Source of the DNA: Monosporascus cannonballus
Taxonomy: Eukaryota; Ascomycota; Sordariomycetes; Xylariales
Direction: 5' to 3'
Assembly (NCBI GenBank): GCA_004154925.1
Contig: QJNS01000108.1
Location: 186,001-250,000, forward strand
Length of the DNA: 64,000 nucleotides
In this document: one piece after another, positions 24,018-35,857 of the stretch
Layout of the letters: every line of letters begins with the position of its first letter
Position numbering within the stretch: the stretch's first letter is position 1
Made by a program: the position numbers and the translations under genes
Notes under the pieces: generated by a model
Databases searched by the model: none
Told to the model about the DNA's origin: nothing
Seen by the model: the letters and a program-made list of their open reading frames with translations, nothing else

Positions 24018-25046
24018 TCAATACCCACGGCGTGCTATTCGGGCAGCCTTTGCGTCCTGTTCTGCTGTTAACATCTGCCCACGAGACTTAATAGAGAGCC
24101 TCCCCTTTTCAACGATCACCTCGTGTCGAACAACCTCTGTCTCTGTGAAACCGTCGATACCAAAGTCCAAGTACAGTCCATCACATTTGTCTAGAACAAG
24201 AGTGTCTTCGCGAAGCCTCACTTGGGCAAACGACCTTAGGAATGCATTGATCATAGGTTGATGTGCCTATGCCGTTCATTGTCTCTCTGAAAACAAGCGA
24301 CTACCGCCAGCACGAGGTCCGCCTTGTCCAGCCGAATTTAGTCAACTCCAACTCTCCCCCATTTTTCATCGCAACAAGCCGCATTCCGCGAACCGAAGCT
24401 GCGTGCCAGATAACCCTGTCAGCATAATATCAACTTAAACTATTAGGAAGGGGTGCCGGCGAAAGAAGCATACGGGGAAACTGAGGATGGAACGAATTAA
24501 ACTTCTAATCTGCATCGCGACTATTCTGATAGGCTAGCATCGCCCAGCTATCTTGGCGTTCACTCCCTCATACTATTATCCGCACCTGCTTAGCCTTGGA
24601 TAAAAGCAATCTGGGAAGAAAGTTAGCTCCCTGCCTATGCTCCTGTTGCTCAGGGATGCCCATGTTCCTTACCGGTAGACAGCATATGCAGTAAGTAGCT
24701 GCTAGGTAGGTATGTATTCCCAAAGTCAATCCCCTTACCCTTATTCATGAACCTTCGATATCTCCCTGAACCACACATAACTATAGGCGAACTCAATCTG
24801 GGTTCCCGGTGCACATCTCCCGTGTACCTCCATCTCAATACTCCCCCCCGGGACATCGAGGTTCTGACTTTTGAAGCCACGACGTTTTAATCTGTCCATC
24901 AACAACGGCTACTTCACTTCGACGAAGGCAGCAATCGATCCCAGTGCTGTGCCGTTCAAAGTCACTTCACCCACACAGAACTCCCAATGTCCTCTTGAGT
25001 TTTCAATAACGACTTGGTCCCAAGATAGCTTGCGGCCCACTCGTAT
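24018..25046 (-). pseudogene. Fragments of an unrecognised, probably decayed protein-coding gene
   Basis: Four blocks on the minus strand read like protein but do not join. Block 1 (25046-24912) includes KLSWDQVVIENSRGHWEF and VTLNGTALGSIAAFVEVK and ends in TAG at 24911-24909. Block 2 (24908-24744) continues in the same frame past that TAG with MEVHGRCAPGTQIEFAYSYV, then TAA. Block 3 (about 24432-24301) includes VIWHAASVRGMRLVAMKNGG. Block 4 (24254-24018) opens with ATG and reads 78 residues, including EDTLVLDKCDGLYLDFGIDG. Blocks 3 and 4 are in different frames. I cannot find introns that remove all the stops, so a decayed gene is the best reading; a gene with unusual introns is the alternative. 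The family is unknown. It is divergent from the bZIP gene. Confidence 0.35.
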
Positions 25047-25108
25047 TCATATCTCAAGCTAAGCCCGTTGACGAATAAAGGTGCGAAGTATATCACTCCG
25101 GCATCGAT

Positions 25109-26206
25109 ATGGACGGCACATCATTCTTCGCCTATGCATTCCAAGGCGATGACGGCAACGAGTTCACCATTTTCAATAACCGAGATACAAATGTCCAAAC
25201 CCCTTACCTTCAGGAGCAGCTGACCAGCGCTTACTCGGAGGATACACCTCTCAATCTTCCATCACCCGCAACGCATCAGACAGGGTCTTCGTCAATGCCC
25301 TCGCGTAATAAACAAATATCACCAACACCTACGAATGATCACATGCCATCACGCCTTTGGGGGAAAAGACTGGCGATGCCACAAGCGGAATCATCAAAGC
25401 TGCAGTCACCTGGTCTGTCCAGGGGGTCACCGACAACGCCAGAGACGCGCTCATCAGGTCGACTTGTAACACCAGAAGACCATCCACGATCTAGGCAGAA
25501 GAAAACAGACGGAGTACCAAGGGTCATCAGCTTCCAACCATATGTCCCCCTTCCGCGAAGGAAGAGACAGCGGAGCCAAAAGTCTCAGGAGGGGGTGAGT
25601 CCGGTCCAAGAAGAAACCAAGCGAAACAGGTTCCTTGAGAAAAACCGGATTGCGGCAACCAAGTGTCGACAGAAAAAGAAGGAATGGATGTCGGACCTCG
25701 AAGAGACGAGGTCCGGCTTGGAAAGTCAGAACGCTCAACTCCGAATGGAATGTAATGGCCTGTTGGATGAGGTGAGCCGACTCAGAATCGAGCTTATGCA
25801 GCATGCCAGCTGTAACGATCCAAACATCGATAAGTGGGTTGAGAACGAGGCCAAACGATTTGTGTTGACTACCGGCGAACGGTACGACCAGATGCTAGCG
25901 GAAATCGGCGCATCGCAAAGGCCCGATCATCGAGCAGATAGCATGTCGTCAGCTCCGGAATACCAGGCTCCGGGTGAGATCACTAGTCCGCCAGCGGGGT
26001 TCTCGCACCGAGATAGCATGGCACCGTCTCAATTGCACGGGTTACCACCCAACCCGCAGGTCTTCTACCACGGCAATATAGCACTATCGCTACCGTCTCG
26101 CACGAACAACCACAGCGAGGCCGAAGCAGGTCATCAATCGGGAATCTTGCCAGTAACCGGAGCCAGTGAAAATGTCCGTTTTGGCCAGGTCCCGGTGTCG
26201 ACTTAA
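25109..26206 (+). CDS. bZIP transcription factor, ATF/CREB type
   Basis: One exon of 365 residues. The basic region (RFLEKNRIAATKCRQKKKEW, residues 174-193) carries the NxxAAxxCR signature of ATF/CREB proteins. It runs straight into a leucine zipper with Leu at 197, 204, 211, 218 and 225. The segment after the zipper (CNDPNIDKWVENEAKRF) is conserved in fungal stress-type ATF factors. The N-terminal 150 residues are Ser/Pro/Thr-rich with several SP and TP sites (SPTPTND, SPTTPE, VTPED) that could be MAP-kinase targets, which is inference. Expected role: nuclear homo- or heterodimer binding CRE-like sites in stress or developmental responses. It is shorter than typical AtfA proteins and nearer AtfB size; I do not assign an orthologue. 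Confidence 0.9.
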   Translation: MDGTSFFAYAFQGDDGNEFTIFNNRDTNVQTPYLQEQLTSAYSEDTPLNLPSPATHQTGSSSMPSRNKQISPTPTNDHMPSRLWGKRLAMPQAESSKLQSPGLSRGSPTTPETRSSGRLVTPEDHPRSRQKKTDGVPRVISFQPYVPLPRRKRQRSQKSQEGVSPVQEETKRNRFLEKNRIAATKCRQKKKEWMSDLEETRSGLESQNAQLRMECNGLLDEVSRLRIELMQHASCNDPNIDKWVENEAKRFVLTTGERYDQMLAEIGASQRPDHRADSMSSAPEYQAPGEITSPPAGFSHRDSMAPSQLHGLPPNPQVFYHGNIALSLPSRTNNHSEAEAGHQSGILPVTGASENVRFGQVPVST

Positions 26207-27163
26207 CCTCCTGGCCCTTGACTTGGTCTTCGTGAACTGGCGGGCACAACGAAAGCAGGACGGACAAGGAGCCTACACCAGCGTGGATCGACTTAGGACA
26301 GTCATATTGCTCTAATAGTAATGTTAACGATCTAGTATCGTTAGTTCCGGCGTGCGCCATCGAAGGTAGATTTGGATGGCATGGGATTTAATGGAACGCA
26401 GAGGCGTTCACGTACCCTTTGAAGATAAAACAGTGACCTCCCGTCGTCCTCCCTCTATGTCGACCCGGCTATGCGATACCTCAGGCCAATGAAAGCCGGT
26501 GAAAATGGAGGACGAGGTTTTTCGCTCGTCTTATGTATATGTCGAAAAGATGGTGGCTCAGAGAGTCGGACAAAACAGGGGGTTCCTTCTCGTACCTACC
26601 TTCTTCCATTTCGCAACATCTCGAACCAGTAATCGAGAAGTAATACATAGTCTTTTGAGAATTATACGAGGCCCGAGCCGCTAAAAAAGAGCAAATACAA
26701 GAGGTAACCTAGCAAACATGGTCTAACATCCGGAAACGTGCCATGACACATACAAGTAGAGGCTCTTATAATTCGCCGTGGCAAACACTGGGCGGGACGC
26801 TTGAAACGTTAAAAGGAAAATTGAGCGGGGCATTAGGCTCATCGATGGCTTCCACTGCATTAAGAGAAGCCTTGGGAAACCAGTCCCACAAACCTGCATT
26901 CTCTGCCTTGTTCAGGGGGACAGTTGATGGGAACTGCAGTAGTTAGTAAAGGGGATCCTTCAATAAGCCCGGAGATTGGGAGGGGAAGCTTCCGGGCATA
27001 CACAAGTCTAACAGGTTTTAGAAATGCGCGCGCGGTGCCCTGCAATACCGCGTGATATACATTGGCTGTTTCTAAAAAGACTTAGTATGTACAAATGCTT
27101 CTCGTACGAGACGGGATCTCCCGCAACCGCCATTGTAACGCACGCGCCCCCAAGGCTGCAAGC
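26207..27163. other. Convergent intergenic region
   Basis: 957 bp between the end of the bZIP gene and the end of the uL4m gene. No protein-like frame, RNA gene or repeat was seen. Confidence 0.5.
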
Positions 27164-28292
27164 CTACTCGACGAGTATCTCGCCGCTCTCGGGGTTCCTT
27201 GACAGGGCACCGTTGGCGACGAAGACGCTGGTGACGAGGTCGCTCTGGTGGCGGGAGATCATTTCCTTGAGGGCGGCCCGCTCGACGACGACGCGCCCTG
27301 TCTCCAGGAGGTCCTTGACGTCGACGTCGTCGACGTCGAGCGCGGCGCCGTACCGCGGCACCGTCTCGAGCGCCGCGAACAAGCCCTCGCGGTGCCCCGC
27401 CGTGATGAAGGTGCTGCGGCCGGCCTGGCGGCCCCACTCGTTGTGGTCGAGCACCTCGCGCGCCCAGCGGGCCTGGAAGCCGCGCCGCAACTCCTCGTCC
27501 CCCAGCATGGACAGCAGCTCCTCAGAGGAGCCGGGGGGCGGCGGCAGCTCCATGCCGTCGGCGCATACGACGAGCTCGCCGCGGCGGTAACGGTAGCTCA
27601 GGGCGGTCCGCCACGCCAGGTCGTACGCCTTGCGCGTCATGCGCGTGCCGAAGTCGCGCGGCTTCGGGCCGAATGCCTTGCCGCCGCCGCGCCGCAGCGG
27701 CGAGTTCTTGTCGCCGACGCGCGCCCGTCCCGTGCCCTTCTGCTTGTACAGCTTCTTGCCCGAACCCCGCACTTCCCACCGCGTCTTGGTCGACGCCGTA
27801 CCCTGCCGCGTGTTGTCGCCCTCGTACACCACGGCCAGGTGCAGCAGGTCCCGCCGCAGCGGCAGGTTCAGGTGTTTCGCCGACCATGACTCGAGGCGCT
27901 GCGGCTCGTACGACGGGAAGCCGAAGATGGTGAGGGGCACCGTCGCAGCTGTTTCGTGCGTAGAGGCTACGTCAGTAGACCGTATAACTAACACGAGCTC
28001 GTGGTTGGGCCACAGCTGCGAGCGTCTAGCCTACCTGGTCGCCAAAGCTCGGCCGTAGATGGCGCGTCTGCTACCGACGTAGTGATGTTGGGTAAGGATG
28101 TCTCAGTAGCCATCGAGCGGGTAAGCCTTGTTGACGATATCCGGTGCTATCTCTATTATTAATATGTCGGTTGTTCAATGGGGTCAAGCGGGTGGCGGGG
28201 GCGCATACAGACGCTGCTTCTTTGCATGCTTGCGACGACAGACTCAGGCTTCTCATAGCCTCATTGAGGCCTCTGAGACCTTTTCCCGCCAT
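27164..28292 (-). CDS. yml6: Mitochondrial large-subunit ribosomal protein uL4m
   Basis: The body of the protein is in the exon ending at 27164 and matches uL4m: LPLRRDLLHLAVVYEGDNTR, KKLYKQKGTGRARVGDKNSP, GGGKAFGPKPRDFGT, AWRTALSYRYRRGEL, DVDVKDLLETGRVVVERAAL. It builds the mitochondrial large ribosomal subunit and lines the exit tunnel. A first exon supplies ATG at 28292 and a presequence-like start (MAGKGLRGLNEAMRSLSL). My preferred join is 28292-28209 to 28015-27164 (donor GTATGC, acceptor CGCAG, phase 0; 311 residues). A second possible join uses 28292-28075 to 28025-27164 with a 49-bp intron (359 residues). The first gives a more usual length. The ORF is strongly GC-rich. It is divergent from mL38. 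Confidence 0.88.
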
Positions 28293-28681
28293 ATCCACGA
28301 CAGTAAGATATGCTCCGAGTATATAGCTGGTTGGCTCGGCGTAAGGAAGTCGGGATGGCGGGATGGCGGGATGGCGGGATGGCGGGGTGGCGGGATGGCG
28401 GTAATAATTAATTGTTTACGACGTCGTTCAATGGGCAGGCGCTGTCTGAAAATTGTGCATAGTCAAGGGAGCAGGTGCGGATTTTGCGGGCAAGCGCTAA
28501 ATGCTAAAGGTGCAGGTGGGTGTCCGCGCGGCTGATCAGGGCCCTTACTCAGTACTAGCGCTAGGTGAGCGCTTAACGTGCGGAGTATTTCGTACCCCTA
28601 CCAAAAAGTTGCAGGCGATGGATCTTTCAACCACTGCTGGGTTCTCGATTGAAAGCTTCAATTCCCACTCAACCAGCCGCC
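28293..28681. promoter_or_regulatory. Shared promoter region of two mitoribosomal genes
   Basis: 389 bp separate the uL4m and mL38 start codons, which face away from each other. Both promoters must fit here, so a bidirectional promoter is likely. The region holds an 8-bp tandem repeat at 28351-28401, close to the uL4m start. No other element was identified. Confidence 0.6.
28351..28401. repeat. 8-bp tandem repeat (CGGGATGG)
   Basis: Six tandem units of CGGGATGG (one unit reads CGGGGTGG) plus a partial CGG. It starts 59 bp upstream of the uL4m ATG, inside the shared promoter. Confidence 0.95.
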
Positions 28682-30408
28682 ATGTCGAGCTGTCAGAGGG
28701 CCACAGGACCCCTCGTACGGGCGCTGCGGCAGCATCGCATATCGCCGAGCTCGTCACAGTTCTCTCGGCCTTTCTCCAACACCCCATCACGGCAAGATGA
28801 AGGCCCTACTACGTCTACGACCCCTCCTATTCCTCCGCCAACATCCTCGACGACGGCCTCCTCAAAGGACCAACCCCAGGCGATCGCCCGCGCCACCACC
28901 CGCAGTAGCAGCCGTGAGCCCGGCAAAGTTCGCATGAAGGGAAGGCTAATGGACCGAAACACGACGACGGCGCCCTGGGCCGAGCGGAAGCTGGTGCGCA
29001 TGGGCACGCCGCCCGTCGGATCGCGCCGTCGCCGTGCCGCCATCCGCACCTCGCAGAACCTGCCCTTCGAGCGGCTTCCCTACCAATGCTTCCAGGAGGC
29101 GCGCAGGATCCTGCAGGAGGACCGCCAGGAGAAGGTCCACGCCATCGCCAAGGAGCTGGCCAAGATCAAGAGGCTCGAGGAGACGCCCGCCGACCAGGTC
29201 GTCGGCGGCGAGCGCATGAAGAACATGCGCCTCGCCAGTCTGAGGAAGCAGGTCGAGGAATACAAGATCCTGGCCGATATCAACGATCCCGTTGTGAAGC
29301 GGCGCTTTGAGGATGGCCTCGGTAGGTCACATCTTATTAGCTACCCATTTTTCTTTTCTTCCCGCGGCTGTGGTGTTTTGTGGGGCCTCTCCTTCATAAA
29401 TCTCGACAGACAATGCTTTGGTGTGGTGGTATGGTCTGCAAAACACATTAACGCGTTGGAGACTCAGAGTGCACAATGAGCGGCCTTGCACGAAAGATAG
29501 CTACACCAGTGGGGAGGCTCGAGTCCTCGGCCGCCCTCCTTTTTGGAGCTAAACAGGACTACAACGTGCATTATTGCCTATTTCAATGGCTAACGTCCAA
29601 AACAGGGGACATGAACAAGCCCATTTATCGCTACCTTGCCGAGCGCAAATGGCGCGGATATCCATACCGCTTGCTCACGCAGCGTATCTCACAACTGCAC
29701 ATCGTGCCCGATTTACTGCCCAAGTTCGATCCCACCATGGATGTGCAACTCTATTTCCGCCGCATCAAGGTCGAACCCGGTGAGATCTTGGACTCTCGTA
29801 TCACCGAGGTACCCCCACGTCTGAGAGTCCAATGCTTCGACGCCGGCGAGCGTCTGGTCTCCGTCGTGGTGATGGACTCGGATGTTCCCAACGCCGAGAC
29901 GGACTCGTTCGACCGGCGGTGCCACTACTTGGCGGCCAACGTCCCCGTCTCTCCTACGCAACCATCCTTGCCCCTCGGCAAGGTGAACAAGGAGACCCAG
30001 CTAGCCGTCCCCTGGCTGCCGGCCTTCTCCCAAAAAGGAGCCCCCTACCACCGACTGTCTATCTTCCTCCTCGAGCAGAAACCCGGCGAGACAATCGACA
30101 TCGCCAAGCTGCGCGAGCTGTACAGCGGCCGCGACGGGTTCAGCCTCAAAAGCTACAGGGATAAGTTCGGCCTGAGGCCCGTAGGCTTCAACATCTTCCG
30201 GACCATCTGGGACGAGGGCACCGGCGGCGTCATGGAGCGTGCCGGCATCCCGGGGGCCGACATCGAGTTCAAGCACAAGAGGGTGTACTCGCTCAAGCCC
30301 GAGAAGAAGCAGAGGGGCTGGGAGGCCAAGAGGCAGAAGCCCAAGTACCGGGGCCTGTGGAAGTACAGCAAGAGGATCCACGGCCTTGGAATCGGCCGCC
30401 GCCAATAG
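28682..30408 (+). CDS. mrpl35: Mitochondrial large-subunit ribosomal protein mL38 (PEBP-like)
   Basis: Exons 28682-29321 and 29606-30408 give 480 residues. The 284-bp intron has donor GTAGGT, a GGCTAACG branch site and acceptor AACAG, phase 1, joining RRFEDGLG to [19 protein letters not shown] 28682 is chosen over an upstream in-frame TTG. The N-terminus is Arg/Ser-rich without acids ([17 protein letters not shown]...), as in a mitochondrial presequence. The C-terminal half is a phosphatidylethanolamine-binding-protein fold: [57 protein letters not shown]. This architecture is that of fungal mL38/Mrpl35, a component of the mitochondrial large subunit near the central protuberance. It is transcribed away from uL4m. 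Confidence 0.93.
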
Positions 30409-33400
30409 ATTCTTGCTCTCTGTTAAAGTTTTACCAATGTATATTATGTACACAAGCGGAATAAGCGTGCTGGATGGGCATGGCTCGCGTCGATATTTGG
30501 TCGGGCCCCTCTGTGTAATAGATATGCTCGCCCCAAACCTTGTTGCAACGACTGTGAGTGGCTCACTTCTCGGCCATTGCGAGCTTTAAAACGCCATCAT
30601 CTAGAAAATGCTCCCCTCTGTCGAAACTTCGTTCATGGCAAAGGGAAGAAACAGTAAATATGGATCGATCGAAGGGCAGTACGTAAGGCTATATATAGCG
30701 CCCATCTGAATATCAGCCATATCAACCATATATATCAGGACATGGTGTTATAGCTTAATGCACGAATTCCACGTCGGGATTATACGCAAGCATCCAATAG
30801 GGGACACGGGAGAGACGGTTCGCTCGTCTCACTTCCGCTGGGCATGTTTGAACCTTGACATGTCAACTGGGTCAATATACCAATATCTAAAGCCTGGTAA
30901 CGATGGGGCGGGACCCAACTTCTCACAACGTGCTTCTGGTAACTAACTCGTATGCTAGGTTCCTAGTCTCCCGCCCTCGGCTGAGAGAAGTATCGTAAGC
31001 GCTTCCCCAATAGACAGATCGACTACTCCGCGTTGTTGTTAGCGTTCCCACCTAATCCGGCCAGACCGCGCCAACGGATGTCCGGGATAAAATCGTGACA
31101 CGAAAGAGACCAATGACCATTAGAGGCACAGGGTTGAGTGTCACCGAACGTTTTGACTTGGAGTTGTGCTTGCGAGCTTTTACGGGTACACATCCCCTAC
31201 AGGCGCCCGCTGCCCCCGTATAATGGACTTGTCATAGCATCTTGCTACCCTTAACCATTGTGGCCACCTCCGGACACCCCAAGACCGACGCACTGTATTT
31301 GTCCGTATCGTCTCGGATTGCTTCAGCTTAGGCACATCTGCTCCTAGTGGAGGAGGCGGTGTGATCATGATGATAGTCTGTACGCATAGAATATTGTTGG
31401 GTGGGGGGAGATTTGGTCCAACTCAATACTAGTTGTTTAGAGTTGTTAGACGAGATAGGGGCGAAAGTCTCTGTGGACTGTAAGGTTTGAATAATATGGG
31501 AAATGAGCTGGGAGAGAAAGTGAATTCGCTATCGAAGATGATAACCAGACTCGTACGACCAGGAGTCGAAAAGGCTGACTCCCTTTCCTGTCTCCCGGGT
31601 TGATGTTGTTGATAAATGGGCGACACCTAAGATGCGAAATAGGTTCACCAAGAGAGAATATTCAATGGCAGGATTGGAGAGGCGGCTAAAGAAAACTAGC
31701 AATTCTAGTAACAAGAGCGTATGAAAAGAGTCCGTGACGGGGGAATTGAAAGACACTGGCCGAGTGGTTTATTATCTAATGACAAGTTCCTTTTGCTGTA
31801 CCCAAGTACTGAATTACTAGACGATCAACAAATGATAATAAGTATTGATTCCACCTAAATCCCCACATCCCTTCGAATTAGTAACCGGCGTATCTATCAA
31901 AATCAGGCTCCCAGATCCCTTCGTGCAAGACTCCGAACAAACTGTAGAGCTGGACCACGAGGCTGCTAAGCCTCATCTCATCCAGCTGAAGCTAATTACT
32001 TGGCGGAAGCACTACAACGCCGTTGGTAGAATGAACACTTCAACTTGGGGTTTTGTATTCCGGGAGGGGGGAGGGGGGAGGGAGATGTGTCATGACACGC
32101 TACTGTGAACCGGAGGTTGGGAGAAACGTCCCGGAAGCCCCCAGGAAGCAACGCCAGGTCACCAAGTAACATAATCACCGCCCATCACAAGAACCCTACA
32201 GGGCGTGAAACACCTCCTCGTCCGTATATATCATGATCCATACCTAGGCGCGGCAAGCCACGATCCCTTCAACCATAGCTGCTAGTGGCAACCCTCATGT
32301 CGATACCGTTACGGGTGCCAACAAACACCCACGTCCGGCGTTCCGGCTCTACTCCTAGCTCTATGGATGAAGAGGGAACTCTCCCAAGCCCAGGAGCTAT
32401 TGGTATAGTTGATAAGTACGGCAGGAGAGGTACGCCAAGCCGAGGATACGGCGGTAGCAGAAGCAGACGATCAACTCCTTCTTGAGGCCAGAGCTTCGAG
32501 GTTCATTGTGAAAGCGTGCCGTTGCCTCTAACTGCAGATATTGTTTTGTTCGTCGGTCGAGTAACATGAACAAGGTGAAGACACCTCACCACCTCCGCTA
32601 GGATTCTAATCCATAAATAGCATGACCGGCAAAAATGTCAGCATCTACTTCATGCTCGGTCAAAGCGCATATATACATCGCCTTTGCCCGAGGCGTGCTC
32701 CTGTGAGAGTTAAGCTGGGAAACCGTCGCCCTTCGGGTTAGGTTATAGGCGCAACTTCTTTCGGAGTCAACTCCCACTGAAAGTGCATGGCCCGGCATCT
32801 GTCGAGAACTCAATATATGAGAGGTCGTAGCAATTGGGTCTCCAACGAACCGTGATCGCGAGGCATTGCTTGTGGGAACATGGTGGGGGTGCGTGTCTAA
32901 ACCTGGTTCCTCGAACCTTCTCGGGAACTAAGGGCGTGGTCATTTGTCCCCTAGTGTCGGCAACTCCCTTCCGAAGTAGGGGTACAAGCGAACAGTTCGT
33001 CTGGTTGAACATATGAGTAAACCGAAATGTCCTCGGGTGCCTATGGTGCCGGTTGGAGAACGTTGTCAAGCACGGATGAGGTCTGAATAACGACAATAGC
33101 GCGGGTGTGCAAGCGGTAAGAGCGAAGTACAGTTTAACCTTACTTCACTCGATGAAACTCCACCCTACGGAGCGACGAGACGGTCCACTTGGAGCCATTT
33201 CGGGGTCGCCGACCTCCTATCAGTACATGAGCCTGAAACAATGTTCTCGTTCGAGGATAAAGTGTGGACGCGATGGCGATGTGCGAGAGGGAGCAGCTCG
33301 ACCGCAAGGTGCCCATTGGGACACATGACTCGGGTGGCGGCTTGGACTACTACGACCTGAAACTTCCCTTTATCGAATTCGAGACTTCGGTCAAGAGGAA

Positions 33401-35857
33401 CGGGCATAGCTCGCCCGGAAGAAGCGGGAGTTCCGAGAGATCCCGACTCTCTAGGGGTGGATGGGAGGCCTGTTCAGTGGCCTGCACAGTATTTCTCGGT
33501 ATGGTTCGTCCATCGGCTTATTCCACTTTGGCGCTTTAGCACGATGAGTTAGGTCGATAGATACTTCATGTATACAGTGCAGAGGTGTTTGCGACTGACC
33601 ATTGGCTGCTGCTGGTGCCGCGTTGAGGTACCGGTGCATAGTATCGCTTCAGGGACGACGTCAAACGCGGAGGGCGGTGGGGTCGTCAAGCGGTGGACAC
33701 GCAGGTGATCATCAGTCCTTCAAGGTCGAGTACTGGTGAGCGGAGAAACAAGGCTACGGACGAGCTCGCGTCCGGCTGAATGCCATGTCTCTGCAGTGAA
33801 GACCCGGGCAAATTAGCGCTGTACTCCGTTTTGGTTACCTGGGTAGCGGAAACACCCGCCCCTATATACAGAGGTCCCTATAATACGGGATATTTTCCAT
33901 AATGTACAGACGGAGCACAGCGGAGCTGGTCCAAGCCCAAGGAGCACACAAGCGCTAGAATATGACAACAAGGGCGTGATTCGGTATCTATTTCTCCCGT
34001 CTGGCCTGCTGCAAGGCTCCACAGGCCCGATATCGACGGTGAATGGACAGAGAGCGAGATGGTAGCCGGGGGAAGAGGGATTTTCGAGGCTGGGTGACCG
34101 AGAAAGACTACCTTGTGCAGACCATTCGAAGAGATGCAACATTGAAAAAGGGTGAACTCGCTTCCTTACCATCTCCGATGCTTTTATTTACGAAATATGT
34201 ATAGTTTCAGTATGCGGGCTGTTCAGGTTCGCTGACTAGCTTCAGTGCGACAGGGGCTGCCGACACGATGCAGCTAGCGAATACGAGGTTTTGGTCACCA
34301 AGATGTTTGGAGCCTAGCCGACTAGCAGTGGTACAGAAAACCGATAATACGATGCTTAATTCGCGGTTGGTTCATAGATGAGCGGTGACGAACCGAAAAC
34401 AAGTGCCCGTTTCTGTCTACATATATCAAGCGGAGTGGATTCCGTCCCATAACGTGGGGTATATTGGCCGGAGGCCTCCTGGACTCTTGCCTACGAGGGG
34501 GACGAAACTTACAAGAAAACTCTCGGTGTTCCGCTATATAATTTGTGCTACATAGGTACCTAGATTTGGAGCTCATAGGGAGGGGATACATGTTGAGATT
34601 ATGATAATCGGTCAGAGAGCGGTCCATAGCTCGTCACGGTGTTGAGCTGCCAACTTGTTAGATTAGCAGCCAGGGTTACCACCGGCACATACAGAGTGGC
34701 CTGGATTCTGCAGGCCTGGGTATACTGCTCCGAGAATAAACTTCCCGTGGCCGGCTTGCGGCTTTCCCTCTCTATAGTAATCTAGAGCGGAGCGAAAAAG
34801 GGATGAGGTCGGGATAGTAGGGGCGAGCTTGTCCCCTCAACGAGTACCGGGATCGTCGCCACAACCACTCGTTCAGGAGTGCCTTTTTGTATACTCGTGG
34901 GGTTCTCAATCCGCTGTTGGTGTTGGCGGTACGTGAACATCAGCCCTCCAAGGACTGGATCGACAGCCGCTAGAAATGGGATTAATGGCGACTGAAAAGT
35001 AAATGATTGGACAAATAACCGATAAGCGCCTAAAGCGACACAGTCCTGTGGTCGGCGCCTTTTAGATATCTATCCCTCAGGACCCAAGGCATTTAGTTGC
35101 TGTACATGGTCGTAGTGGCAGGTGTTGGTAACTCGAAGTGTGGCCCACCCCCCTTTCTACTCTATCTTCTCGGATCGCGGGATTTTAGTCGCCTGTCACT
35201 CCCCGCCACCCTTTTTAGCCGCTGTTGAACGCCCTAGTTCTGAATTTCTCCTCGAAAGGCCCCTAGTCGGACGTGAGAGCAGATATCGAGCAGCATGAGG
35301 ACGGCATAGCAGCAACACGCAACCAAGCCCAGTGAAGCCGCCGATTTCTTCAGAGCAACATAGACAATAAAGCTTTCATAGCGCGCTAGGGTCCCTTGAG
35401 TTCTTGAGAACTGGCGATTCCCTGCCGTAGGCAACCGACGTCCCCTCGAGCTGATAAAACGTGGCTCAAGTCCTCGGCCCTAGTCTGGCTGACGTTGAGC
35501 GCGAAAGCCACACGCCGTATGCACAACTGCCCGCAAAACTGTAGGGAACAAATAGGCCAATAGAGCGGTCCTCATTCAAGAGATATCCCAGAATTGACCT
35601 GAGGTGCCGGGAAATGCGTATGTTAGCTGAACCAGCAGTTCGGCTGCTGATTCATCGTTGCAGACATCACCGTGGAGTCCCGCGAAATTATGTAGAGGTG
35701 TAGGAGCTAAATATAGCGAGTTGGAACCTCGTATACAGTGCTCTACTAAGGCTGACCCCCGGTCCGTGCCGAGAGCGGGGCATGATTGGTCTGATACGCA
35801 AAATCCCACTTGGAGATTACCTTCGCTAACTTAGGCCTCTACTGACTCATTCTCCAA
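30409..35857. other. 5.4-kb gene-poor stretch of normal base composition next to the AT-rich block
   Basis: No gene recognised. Short frames such as 32297-32485 (+, 62 codons, Ser/Arg/Gly-rich) and 33273-33539 (+, 88 codons, includes KVPIGTHDSGGGLDYYDLKL) are the most protein-like, but have no family match and no supporting splice structure. No terminal repeats, tRNA or rRNA were seen. The left end should include the mL38 3' untranslated region. The right edge is the abrupt composition change at about 35858. Confidence 0.45.

Noticed and set aside
27248..27889. 213-codon plus-strand frame across the uL4m gene
   Set aside because: Same cause: GC-rich antisense of a clearly conserved ribosomal protein; there is no family resemblance.
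33273..33539. 88-codon plus frame with some protein-like sequence
   Set aside because: No domain, no splice signals leading to it and no neighbouring coding block; kept only as a note within the gene-poor stretch.
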